A DNA stretch of 64,000 nt, from the NCBI RefSeq assembly GCF_003711515.1, contig NW_021167080.1:5164346-5228345 (forward strand), read 5' to 3'. Source of the DNA: Sodiomyces alkalinus F11. Taxonomy: Eukaryota; Ascomycota; Sordariomycetes; Glomerellales; Plectosphaerellaceae. This document shows positions 54,770-64,000 of the stretch, one piece after another; position 1 is the stretch's first letter; each line of letters starts with the position of its first letter. The notes beneath the pieces were generated by a model. It searched no databases. It saw only the letters and a list, made by a program, of their open reading frames with translations, and was not told the DNA's origin. The position numbers and the translations under genes were made by a program.

Positions 54770-56571
54770 AGAGGGAGCACTCGTAGCACCGAGTGCGGCG
54801 GGCCTTTATAATATGTCCCGCGGTTTATATTGCGTTGGTATTCACCCGACCAGGCAGACGCTAAATGGTGTTTTTTCGCCCGCCTTTCCCGTCATTTTCG
54901 CATTCGGGTAAAGGACAAATATCCACAGTATGCTAGCGAAAAGCGATCTTCGCTCGGCAGATAGGAGGGTGGCGAGCTTGAATTGGGGTTCTTTTTTTTG
55001 CAAGCATTGGTTGCTGGCATTGCAAATTCAGTGCATTACCTAGGTCTTGCCTCACGTTTTCTCGGGTTTAGGTTTATTCCCCGTTTCCCGTTCCCCGTTC
55101 CCGGTTCTTCGGAGTAAGGGGGCCGGGATGTCGCCATCTCTCTGCTCTGTTGTCTTGCACTATGCGCGCTGGAGGGGACGAAAGATTCGAAGAGGATTTC
55201 GAAGAATATTTTGTAGGTATAGAATATACAGTTGCAGCAAATGGGGTCAAACATCAGGGTGTATCCCCTTTACGATTATTCTGTCTCTCCTCTCTCTCTC
55301 TCTCTCCTCACTTAAGGTAAATAAGGACATTGGTGTCGAGGAGACGTAAATCCTAAACATCTCTATCGAATTCACTGTTACCATACAAAGCTCTCATGTC
55401 GCAAGCCACTGTGGATGGCATGAAAAGAAATGAAAAAAAAAAAGGAAGAAGAAAAGAAAGAAGAAGAAAAAAGAAACCATACGTACACAAATCGAGTCCA
55501 TCCCTACACTGGGCAAAGTAATAACAATATCATACATCGGACACCATATAGTACACTAATAAAGAACATGGGCACAGCCTCGCCTCAGAACCGAAATCAG
55601 TCACCGAAATTCGTCCCGTCCACATAACAACCGCCAAGACAGCGCCATCTCACCGGAGACGGCGCCGAAGGACGAAGGGTCTCTCTCGGGGTGTCCCTCA
55701 CTATCCCACCGTACCTATCGTACACGAGGCCAGAATACCTAACCAAACCAAGATACGACAAAAAAGACAGTCGAAGCGGGGATGAAGGGTAGATAAAACA
55801 AAAAGTGAAGCGCAGGTGTAAACCGCGATGCAGAAATGTAACACAAAAAAAAAAAAAGTCGGAAAAGGCTACCCGCTATCATCTCATCGACCTGCCCCTC
55901 TTTTCCAGCTGTTGGTCTCGTCTCGGCGTCTGGTAAGGTAAGAAGGTAAGAAACGAGGCGCAACTGGATGGGACACTAAACTCGAGGTGGCAGGCACTAG
56001 CACGACAAGCTATGAGCGTGCCGGCCGTAGAGCTGGTGAGGGTAGTGTAGTGAGCGGGTGAGGGGGGTGGGTGAGAAAGAAGGGCTAGGGTAGAGGCTTG
56101 GCGCATCCTTCTGGAAGCCTTCCATGCAGAAGGAAGGCGGGGGATCCAGGGGCTGTGTCCGCGTGTGTGTGTGCCTCGGCGGACTTGGAAAAGCGCATCT
56201 CAAGCGAATAAGCGTTGCCGTTTGTATCTTCAGCCGAAAGATTCGATTTTTGATTGGCATTTCCTCACAGCAGAGCGCGATGTTTCAGATGAGAAATAGA
56301 GAGCCATATGGTCCATGTACCTGGGGGCGCGCGAGGCGGTGATGCAGCGATGCAGTGATGCAGTGATGCCACACACACATTCTGGCATATCATGGCTGCG
56401 TCATGGCCGCCGCTTTGCCTGCTGAAGAGCCTAGGCGGACGAAAAAACCCGCCCAATGAATTTCTTGCGTTCCACGGGGGGAGGCCGATCACCGCTGATG
56501 GTGGGTTGATGCGATGCTGTCGTTCCTGAACGGGGGGGGCTGTGGTGTCTTCCCGTGCTGCTAGAGTTTGT
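54770..56571. other. 1.8 kb convergent spacer between IDP1 and the zinc-finger gene
   Basis: Contains a CT tract near 55280-55305, an A/GA-rich stretch at 55420-55480, and a poly-A run at 55845-55857. Small frames are unsupported. The length is unusual for a tail-to-tail spacer here, but no gene could be found. Confidence 0.45.
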
Positions 56572-57483
56572 TCAGCGCCACCCACGCACGCGCTTCCTCT
56601 TATCCTCGCAGACCATCTTACACCGGGGACAAACGTGATCGGGGGCCTTGGCGACGTCGACGCGGGTCAGGCACTTGGTGCAGCGCCACCAGCGGCTGGA
56701 CACTTTGCGGCCCTTGAGCCACTTCTCGTCGACCTGGCTGCCGCGCTTGCAAATGTCCTCCTGGTGGTAGTCCCGCAGGTGGTCGCGGAAGTGGTCGAGC
56801 CGGCCGAAGGGCTCGGTCGAGCGCGCGCACCTGGCGTAGTCGCAGGTGTGGGAGTCCCGCGACGACGAGTCGAGGTGCACCTGGGCGTAGTGTCGCTGGA
56901 GGTCGGCGTGGCGCTTGAAGGGCTTTGCGGGGCACCCGGGCGAGAGGCAGGTGTAGCGGGTTTCCGCGGCGTCGCCTGTTATGGCGGTTGCGGCCGGGTG
57001 TCGGTGCTGGCTCGGGTGCTGGCTCGGGTTGTGGCTGTCGGCCGGCTTGCAGTGGGGTATCCTGGCGGGACCACAGCCCTGGTAAGCATACTGTGGTTTG
57101 AGCTCCCAGTACCCCCCGTCGTCGGAGGCGATGTAGCTGTACTTGTTCCAGTCTACGGCAGTGGTAGTGGCCGTGGCCGTGGACTGAGGCTGATGCTGAT
57201 GCTGATGCTGAAGCTGAAGCTGGTCGTAACAAGCAGATGTTCGATAGCCGGTGCCGGACGTCTGGTTCACGGATCTAGGGGTGCGGGAGGACATGGCGGG
57301 GGACCGGGGCGACATGGGCGTTGTAGGGCCAAAGGAACTGGCATCGGACGGTTCCCGCACCAGAGCTGGCGCCTCGGAAGGGGACGAAGCCTCCCCTGGG
57401 TAGACTGGGTACCTCGTCGGGATGACGGGGGAACCGGTGCTGACGGGACTCATAGGGTAGCGGGAGCCGTGGTAGTAAGTCAT
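56572..57483 (-). CDS. C2H2 zinc-finger protein, putative transcription factor
   Basis: An intronless frame of 303 residues. The first ~180 residues are disordered, rich in Ser/Pro/Tyr with a QLQLQHQHQHQHQ run. Two C2H2 fingers follow: CLSPGCPAKPFKRHADLQRH...H (Cys-x4-Cys, about 180-205) and CDYARCARSTEPFGRLDHFR...H (about 213-240). Both have four residues between the cysteines, as in several fungal regulators. A third cysteine cluster near the C-terminus (RCTKCLTRV...HVCPRCKMVC) resembles a zinc ribbon, and the chain ends in a basic KRKRVRGWR. DNA binding is inferred from the fingers; targets are unknown. A 4.1 kb gene-free stretch upstream suggests a large regulatory region. Confidence 0.88.
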   Translation of the reverse strand: MTYYHGSRYPMSPVSTGSPVIPTRYPVYPGEASSPSEAPALVREPSDASSFGPTTPMSPRSPAMSSRTPRSVNQTSGTGYRTSACYDQLQLQHQHQHQPQSTATATTTAVDWNKYSYIASDDGGYWELKPQYAYQGCGPARIPHCKPADSHNPSQHPSQHRHPAATAITGDAAETRYTCLSPGCPAKPFKRHADLQRHYAQVHLDSSSRDSHTCDYARCARSTEPFGRLDHFRDHLRDYHQEDICKRGSQVDEKWLKGRKVSSRWWRCTKCLTRVDVAKAPDHVCPRCKMVCEDKRKRVRGWR

Positions 57484-57946
57484 GACTGACTGGTCTTGTT
57501 GGCGGCTACTGTCTCTCCGGGTTGATTCTCTGAGTTAATTCCTTTTTCGAGTTGACAAGTCAGAGGTAGAACTTGGGGGAAAGAGAGGAAATGATGAATC
57601 TGTCCAAGGGGAAAGTATGATGGATGTCTTTTGAGATGACGAGATATGTATGAGACTGCTAGAAGGGGAAGAAAGTTGACTTCATTTACAATGGACTCGA
57701 ATGGGGTTAGACGAGGACTCCGAGTTTGCTTCCCTTCCCGGGTATATATGTTCGACAAGATGCCAAACCGCGTTCATCAAAAAGGAGTCAAGCAAGACCT
57801 CCCCATTCACCTACATCACACCACCTCACCTACACGCAGAAGGGTAGGATACATAGCATAGCACGTACTTCTATCAGTGAGGCGGGTGGGAATAGAACCG
57901 CGTCGGCCCAAATGAGGAAGCGAGCGAGCCAGGGGGGGTAACCAAG

Positions 57947-57978
57947 AGCCAAGGGCCAAGGGCCAAGGGCCAAGGGGG
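57947..57978. repeat. GGCCAAG heptamer tandem repeat (about four copies)
   Basis: Perfect tandem units in the leader or promoter region of the zinc-finger gene, followed by a G-rich tail. Confidence 0.9.
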
Positions 57979-58536
57979 AGGGGAGGGGGTGGATGGATGG
58001 AGGGTTGCTCAAGTAATACCTCGCTTTACACGTCCAGCACGACTCCCAGTAGAGTACCAGGCATGTAGTCAAAAGCAAAGCAGGCCATGGATTGGTGATG
58101 TGGTGATGGAGGGCTAGAGGCAAACCAGTTGCACATTGTGGTCATGGCATGGCAGATGCCAGATTCGATAGAGCGGAAGGCTCGCACCCTATTCGAGGAT
58201 CGATGTCCTTCTGCTCCCGCGCCCCTCCCCCCGCCCCTTGCTCTTGTAAGGCAGACGCCTTAGAGCCGCAACAAGAGACGCACGCAAGAGAAGGGGGACA
58301 ACGGTGACAGTGGGACAACCAACACCAGCCAAGAGGCAAGACGCAAGCCCCGCTGTCGTGTCTCGAAGCGGCAACGTCATGTTGAATCTCGTCAACGAAA
58401 AGAGCGGTATGGGGTTAGGGGAAATTTCGGTCAGGGCGACATGGTCAGACCAATAGAACGGGGTGTCACCCGAGGGAAGTCGATGGAAAGAGCGTGGTTC
58501 TGTGAGTTGTGTGTGGCCCATCGAGGCGGAACCAGA

Positions 58537-58571
58537 GGGACAGGACGGGACAGGGACAGGGACAGGGCAGA
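58537..58571. repeat. GGGACA hexamer repeat
   Basis: Short imperfect array of GGGACA units on the plus strand with regularly spaced G3 runs. Confidence 0.85.
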
Positions 58572-58680
58572 GGGGAACAGGGGTAAGGCAGCAGGCTTTG
58601 ACGTGCATAACAGGGGAGACCAGATGGTGAGATGCGACAGCAGAAGAGCAGATCGGAAGCCCAAAGGCAGGGGTATGTAT

Positions 58681-58706
58681 GTACGTTGTACGTTGTACGT
58701 TGTACG
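58681..58706. repeat. GTACGTT heptamer repeat
   Basis: Tandem GTACGTT/GTACGTTGT units. The same word occurs singly in many spacers of this window. Confidence 0.85.
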
Positions 58707-59070
58707 AAGGATGGAGGAAGCAATTACGAATTACGAACTAAGTAATCATGTCCCTCAAAGGCTCAACCCTCAGCACGAGATGGTCGAGATCAGCCTACAT
58801 AGACCCACAGCTCGTTGGTCCTGGCCACATACCTCTCGAGGTGAGGCTGTTTGGGAGGGTAAAGATCGATAGGTTGATAGGTTGCGGATTGGGTTAAAAA
58901 GGCTTGGGCAGCATGAACGGATTCTCCCGCGGCTCTCCGAGTGGCAGGCAGTTGAAGGAGGAAACGTGGTGGTTCGCCGAAAGATAGGACAGGGCTCTCA
59001 TTGGGGATGGGCCAGAGGCAGCACAACATGGCAAACGATGTCGAGGAGGGGGAGAGCGGCGGGGGGATAT

Positions 59071-59130
59071 GAACATCTTGACCATCTTGACCATCCTGAA
59101 CATCCTGAACATCCTCAACATCCTGGACTA
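59071..59130. repeat. nonamer minisatellite (ACCATCTTG / AACATCCTG type)
   Basis: About six imperfect nine-base units in tandem. Being a multiple of three, the array makes a spurious open frame on both strands. Confidence 0.85.
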
Positions 59131-61625
59131 TCATACGGCCACTCTGACCATGCCAGTTACCGCACGAACAGTCTCGGTCATGAGAACGTTTGCATTTCTG
59201 TCTCTGCAGGAACGGTTGGGACAGTGTTGGGTGTAGAAAAAGAAAGAAAAACCCCAGGTGCGAACTGCAGAGGGAAAGGCGACAAGGCGAAGAGGCATCC
59301 GCCTGTAAGAAAAAAAAAAAAAAAAAAAGGCACTGCCACGTTATTTGGAACGGCGAGGCGTGTCATCGCCGTTTGGGCGGTATCGATGTGTAGCGGTCAA
59401 CCAACCCAAGGTTATTAAGAACATAGCCTGCTGTTCTGCTCTCCGTTCGCCTTTTCGTCAGAAGGCCAAGGCCAAGCAAGAAAAAAAAGAGAGAAAAGAT
59501 GTCCAATGAATCTTGTCCCATCGAGGTCGAGGCTGGTACATTGAATTATTGCGCAGACCCGGGGGAAAAGGGAAAGCGGGAAAACAAGAAGGGACTGCTG
59601 GTTTAGCACTGCCCAACCTATCTTCATCGGCGTCCTTTTTGCTTGTTGTCCTACAAGTCGTTTGACGGTTCATTCGTGACGCGACATATTCTGTGCAGCT
59701 TGCTCTGGATGGAGGATCAGAGTGAATAATCACTGTACACTACCTTACCTTAGCGATCCAGGACTGAAAAGAATTGTTAGTGCCTGACCTATGACAAGGC
59801 CATATGGAGGAGTACCGATACTTGTACGAGACTTTCTCGGCTATACGATAGGTGCCCAAGATCAGGTACCTATAGTTGTGTGTGTACCTGAGATATCTGA
59901 CGCTATCTGACGTGGGTATCGTGAAACCGCAACACCGCCATTTTCGTCGGTGGGGAGGGCACATCGTCGAATCATCCACCACCGTACAACTGTACAACGG
60001 TACCTACCTTGCCTCCTCTGCCTTACGACAATCAGGTACGTATGTACAAGGTACCTAAAGGTAGGTAAGTACGGTACGGAGTGGTGAACAGCTTATAAGT
60101 CCCTCTCTCTGCCTTGCCCTTCTTTTCACTCCCCTACCTACGTGGGCACTTGTTGCTCACCGCCTTGCGGAACGTTTCCCCGGTCGGAGGAGACATCTGA
60201 CCTGAGCCCTACAAGGTACGTAGGGAACCGAAACATAACATGCTGAAGCAAACAGTTAGTAGCATACCTTAGGTAGGTAGGTAAGAAATGGATCGGGCCG
60301 TAGCGATGCCCCGCGAGGATGATGACTAGACGAGCGAGCCCTGTGTTCGGTGTAAAGAAAGGAAAACGCGAGGCACCTGAGCAGCCTGAGGAACGTGGGG
60401 ATCTTACCATGAACGTTTGTTTTACGCTTGGCGCCAGGCACAATGTGGGAATTTAGTGTACGGGCCATCAAGGCCAAGCGAGTGGTATGTTGCATTCTTC
60501 TTTTCCGGTCTAGAAATCGTCATGATGTGTCGTTGTCTTGCCCTCGTATTATATTAGGTATCATGGGGAGTTATCCCCTAACCTCCTTCTCCTCTATCCA
60601 ACCATCTGCCCCCTCTCCACCCCAGAGGATTGGGTATCAGGCATCCATCCATCCATCCCTATCCTCCTCGTCACTCCGTTTGGCAAGCGGACTTACTTTC
60701 TACCTTTTCGGCTTCCCATGCGTCACCCCATCATGGTGTTCCTGGTTGCGCGCAATCAGTCCCGTTGCAAGTGGGCGGGCGGACCAACCCAACGAACGAC
60801 CCCGTGAGCCGGCCCTGGCTACGTGCAACCTGGAGCACGTGGAAGGATACGTGGACACCGAGTATGTAGGACGGTAGGGTAGGGACACCGGGACATCTGT
60901 TACCTACGGTACCTTACCTTACTAGTTCCTGGCGGGATGATGTTCTTCGCAGCTCAGCCCAGGGACCTTGTGCGTAAAGCTGGGCAAGGCACGTATCACC
61001 GTCGACCGTTGGCTACATTGCACGAACCACTTCAACAGGCCTGTAGTAGTCCTGCACTTGCAAACAATGCGAAAAAAAAAAAAAAAACCTCCCTTCCCAC
61101 GAAAGAGAGACAGCACCAATGCCTCGTGACCTACCTCGTTCGTAACAAAGTTGATCGAACCCCGTCAGCAACGTGAGAAAGTGTGGGACTGGTCAGTCAA
61201 ACACCAAACACCGTCCAAGCAAAACAATCCAAGGCGGGAAAGAGGAAAAGGAGCAACCCCCCAGAGCTCCCGAGCTCACCGCGGAGCCCGGCAACCGTCT
61301 GGTCAGTCGACATTCAGATTCAAAAGGGGGAAGGAAACCCCTGGCTGCATGTCTAGGCCCTACCCCGACCATTAAGGAGACGACCCTGCCGTCCAGTACG
61401 TCCTTGATCTCCCCCCTTTACCTAAGATCATTTCCCAGAGGCCAGACGGGAAAAGGAAAGAAGAAGAAAAAAAAGTGTCTTAACTCCAGCGAGGCAGGAT
61501 TTCTCAAAAACCCAGAGCAATTCCTCGCATACAATACCGTAACATATGTAACCCATGTCGTACGAAACCCCCCCTTTCATCCCAAGAAAAAAAGGTAGTC
61601 ATGTTCAGGGTGTATGTGTGTGTAC

Positions 61626-63876
61626 TCATACATCGTCCTCAAGGAACTTGTAAGCAAACTTGAAGTCTGCCTTTCTTCGGTTCATCCTATATCATTCCAT
61701 CCGTTAGCCAACAGTAGCAGAAGAAAAGGGGTAAAGAGAACAACGAACCAAGTAGACTCGTAATCGAAGAAGCGGTAGGTCCCTTGCTCAAACTCCTCCG
61801 TAATGTTCTTCGGCTCCTCGTGCCTCTGGAACCACGTCTGGTACTGCTTATGAAACCGCCAGCTCTGGTCCTTCAGCGCCTTGGCCGCCAGGTACTGCTG
61901 TGCCGTGCCTTGCTTGTAGTAGAACACGTAGAAGAGCGTGTCCGGGTCGATCCGCGAGTAGAGCCGCGGGTCGTCGAATATCGCCAGAGGCTCCTGGGGG
62001 AACCCGGTACCCGCCGGCGGCACCCGCACGTCCGGCCGGTACGTCCGCGGCACGTCCGAGTCCAGTAGGTCGGGGCACGTCGCCTGGCTCGCCTGGAGCA
62101 TGCGCAACGTGCCCGCGCTGTGCGGATCCGCCGTCTTCTTGTGCGTCGCTTCGAACGACTCCACGAGGTCCTGCAATGACGAAGGCAGATGGTAGATCGA
62201 TTCCTCCTCCTGCTCCTCCTCGATGGGTTTGATGCCGTTCGACACGCCGTTGGTCGCTGCGCCGAGGGCCGTCGCCGACTTGGGCCCTGGGGACTCGTCC
62301 GTCGCAGACTTGCGCTGCCCTCTGGCCCGAGGTGGTTCTGCCGACTCCGTCGCTGTCGCCTGGGCCGGTGCCTGGGCCAGGGCCTGAGACTTGGCTGCCG
62401 CCGCCTTCGACTTCTCGGCCTTTGCTGCTGCTGCTGCTGCTGTCGTCGTCGTCGTTATCGGCATCGTCGTCGTACTCGTCACCCTTGCCCCTCCTGTCTG
62501 TGCTTCGCCAAGACCGTTCGACGGTGATGGGGTGGTGGCCTTTGTTTCTGCTTCCCTCGCCGCCACTGGCTGCACGAAAGAGATGGCTGGCGAGTTGGCC
62601 GCACTGGTCCTGGCTTGTGCCGCCGCTGCTGCCGCTGCTGCTGGTGCTCCGGGCGTGGAGGTCGGTACCGGTGCTGCGCCTGGCGGAGGCGGTAGGGGCG
62701 AGATGCCGATCTTGTCGTTGGCCGCCGCCGCCGCCGCCGCCGATGCGTACTTGAGCCCTTCCGCAGGCCGCGCCGGAAGTGACGCGGGTTTCATGACCGG
62801 GCCGCCGGCTTGGTTGGTGATGGTGGTCAGGGGCGTGTGTAGGGTGGCCAGCGCGGGGAGAGGCGATTTGGTCTGCGAGCTGGGTCTCCGCGCCGCCTCG
62901 GCTGCGATTTGTTTCGCCTTGCCGACGGGCCTGGAACTGGAGTCTCCGTCGGCTGCCGCATCCTCCGCCAGGGATGCGTTGTCCTGGGAAGACCCCTTGT
63001 CTTCCAGCGCCATTCCGTATACGCCTTCTTCCTCGTCGAGATTCAACTCGTCGTACATTTCTTCGTCCTCGACGAAGTCGTCGTTCATGTTGTCCGTCAC
63101 GTAGTATCGGATGTTCTCTTCGAGCTCGGTGACCTGCTCCGCCTCGATACCGCCGTTCTCCAGCGACCGCCTGATGAGCTCGAGCTTGCCTTGATGCCAC
63201 TTATGCCGTTCGATCAAGCGGTCGATCTCGGCCACACGATCGGCCTTGGCGCCGTGGCTCTTGCCCCTTTTCATGGTCGCCTGTAGCTGTTCGGATTCCG
63301 CCTCGAGCGTCTCGATTTGCTGCTCCAGCTCGTCGACTTGTGAGCTGAGGAATTCGGACGCCTCCGCCCTGGCTTGTTCTGCGGGGTCGAGCTTCGCTGA
63401 AGACGCTAGCCCTTCTTTCGAGTACGCTTTTGTCTTCATGGCCTTTTCCACTGCCTTGAACCTCTCCATTTGCTAAATAGTGTGGGGGCGGATTGAAATG
63501 GTCCGTTAGCCAAGGCGCCCTCAGTGAACGACGCCAGAGCACGGGAGGAATGGGGAAAATGAAAAGGGGGAAGGGATAAGAAGGACAAAGTGAAACAACT
63601 GGGGGGAGGGGCGAGTCGAACCGTCTCAATCAACTTTCGATGGTCGAGTAGCGGGCCTTTATCCTTGATGTCGTTGCTAGCAGCCCAAGTCTTGATTTGG
63701 TCTCGCAGCCTCTGCAGCTTCTTGATCTCCCGCTTGAGGTTGTCCTCGAGCTTCTCTTTCTGTGACACATTGTTGGATTGCTCTATCTTCTCGTAGATGG
63801 CCTCGAACTCTGAAACACCTTCTGCCACCTTCTTGAAGCACTTGTCGACTTCCTGTTGGAGTTTTCTCGCCGCCAT
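61626..63876 (-). CDS. NOT3: CCR4-NOT complex subunit Not3/Not5
   Basis: Three exons, 63622-63876, 61749-63472 and 61626-61686, give 679 residues. The N-terminal Not3 coiled-coil domain (about 1-235) begins [20 protein letters not shown], with [20 protein letters not shown] and [20 protein letters not shown]. It ends with [20 protein letters not shown] low-complexity Ala/Ser/Thr/Pro-rich linker follows (about 280-500). The C-terminal NOT box (about 505-679) has [60 protein letters not shown], and ends [12 protein letters not shown]. This scaffold links the Ccr4/Caf1 deadenylase to translation and transcription control. Both introns use weak donors (GTTCGA, GTTCGT). The final exon encodes only 20 residues, yet it is needed to finish the conserved NOT box. 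Confidence 0.95.
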
Positions 63877-64000
63877 GGTGAAGAACGCATGTACGGGTTG
63901 GCCCTCGTTCGGATAGAGTGGGATGGGATGTCGTCGCTGGCGGGAACTCGATCGGTCGGTCGTAGGAGTTGTGCCCTCATATAATTACGGCGCTGACGTA

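Larger units (their letters stand above)
57484..61625. other. 4.1 kb gene-poor region between the zinc-finger gene and NOT3
   Basis: The longest stretch without a supported gene. It holds the zinc-finger promoter, at least four tandem repeat arrays (57947, 58537, 58681, 59071), clusters of GGTACCTTA and GTACGG words (59740-60080, 60180-60290), and a poly-A run at 59309-59329. Open frames such as 58882-59418 and 60428-60877 have repetitive or unrecognisable translations. Confidence 0.5.

Noticed and set aside
58882..59418. 178-codon frame with His-Leu-Asp-His repeats
   Set aside because: The repeats are the translation of a nine-base minisatellite, and the rest is low complexity.
1..64000. 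CRISPR array, bacterial operons, phage or viral genes
   Set aside because: None seen; tandem repeats here are short simple-sequence arrays without spacers, and genes are intron-bearing and monocistronic.

Overview
This is nuclear DNA from a filamentous ascomycete. The class is probably Sordariomycetes, but that rests on protein resemblance and style, not on a marker gene. The reasons are short spliceosomal introns (about 50-170 bases, GT...AG, many with a CTAAC or CTGAC branch site just before the acceptor), GC-rich third codon positions, AT-richer spacers full of microsatellites, one gene per promoter with no operons, and fungal families such as KEX1, Inn1/Fic1, Igo1, Iec3, Sfm1 and an RNase T1/F1 relative. 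I rebuilt the exon structures by hand. In every multi-exon gene except the first, the joined exons close in frame.

Left third (1-22 kb): a large conserved fungal protein of regulator type (1681-5834, several introns, middle unresolved); a tRNA-Val(AAC) on the minus strand; an SPX-domain membrane protein of the Vtc5 kind (minus); a 2.8 kb spacer; MPP10 (plus) convergent with an Inn1/Fic1-like C2 protein (minus); and a KpsF/GutQ-type sugar-phosphate isomerase (minus).

Middle (23-44 kb): a small secreted RNase T1/F1-type protein with an apparent GPI tail and a changed catalytic residue; a claudin-like four-helix protein; a PhyH-type dioxygenase convergent with a WKF-domain protein; proteasome subunit alpha-1; a conserved fungal protein of unknown function; a TMEM234-like membrane protein; the SPOUT methyltransferase SFM1; KEX1 convergent with UTP15. 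A family of roughly 155-base Tc1/mariner-like MITEs lies at 36.4, 38.1 and 48.5 kb.

Right third (45-64 kb): an endosulfine (Igo1) gene convergent with MYG1; the INO80 subunit Iec3; NADP-isocitrate dehydrogenase with two possible starts, convergent with a C2H2 zinc-finger gene; a 4.1 kb spacer rich in minisatellites; and the CCR4-NOT subunit Not3/Not5 (minus) at the right edge.

Most genes are housekeeping: ribosome biogenesis (MPP10, UTP15; SFM1 modifies a ribosomal protein), protein turnover and processing (proteasome alpha-1, KEX1), mRNA control (Not3, Igo1), chromatin (Iec3), phosphate sensing (SPX) and NADPH supply (IDP). I see no secondary-metabolite cluster, CRISPR array or virus. The most unusual locus is the RNase-like gene at 23.1-23.8 kb. 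It combines a Glu-to-Gly change at the expected catalytic position, a GPI-type tail on its last exon, and an intron whose retention would at once give a soluble form.
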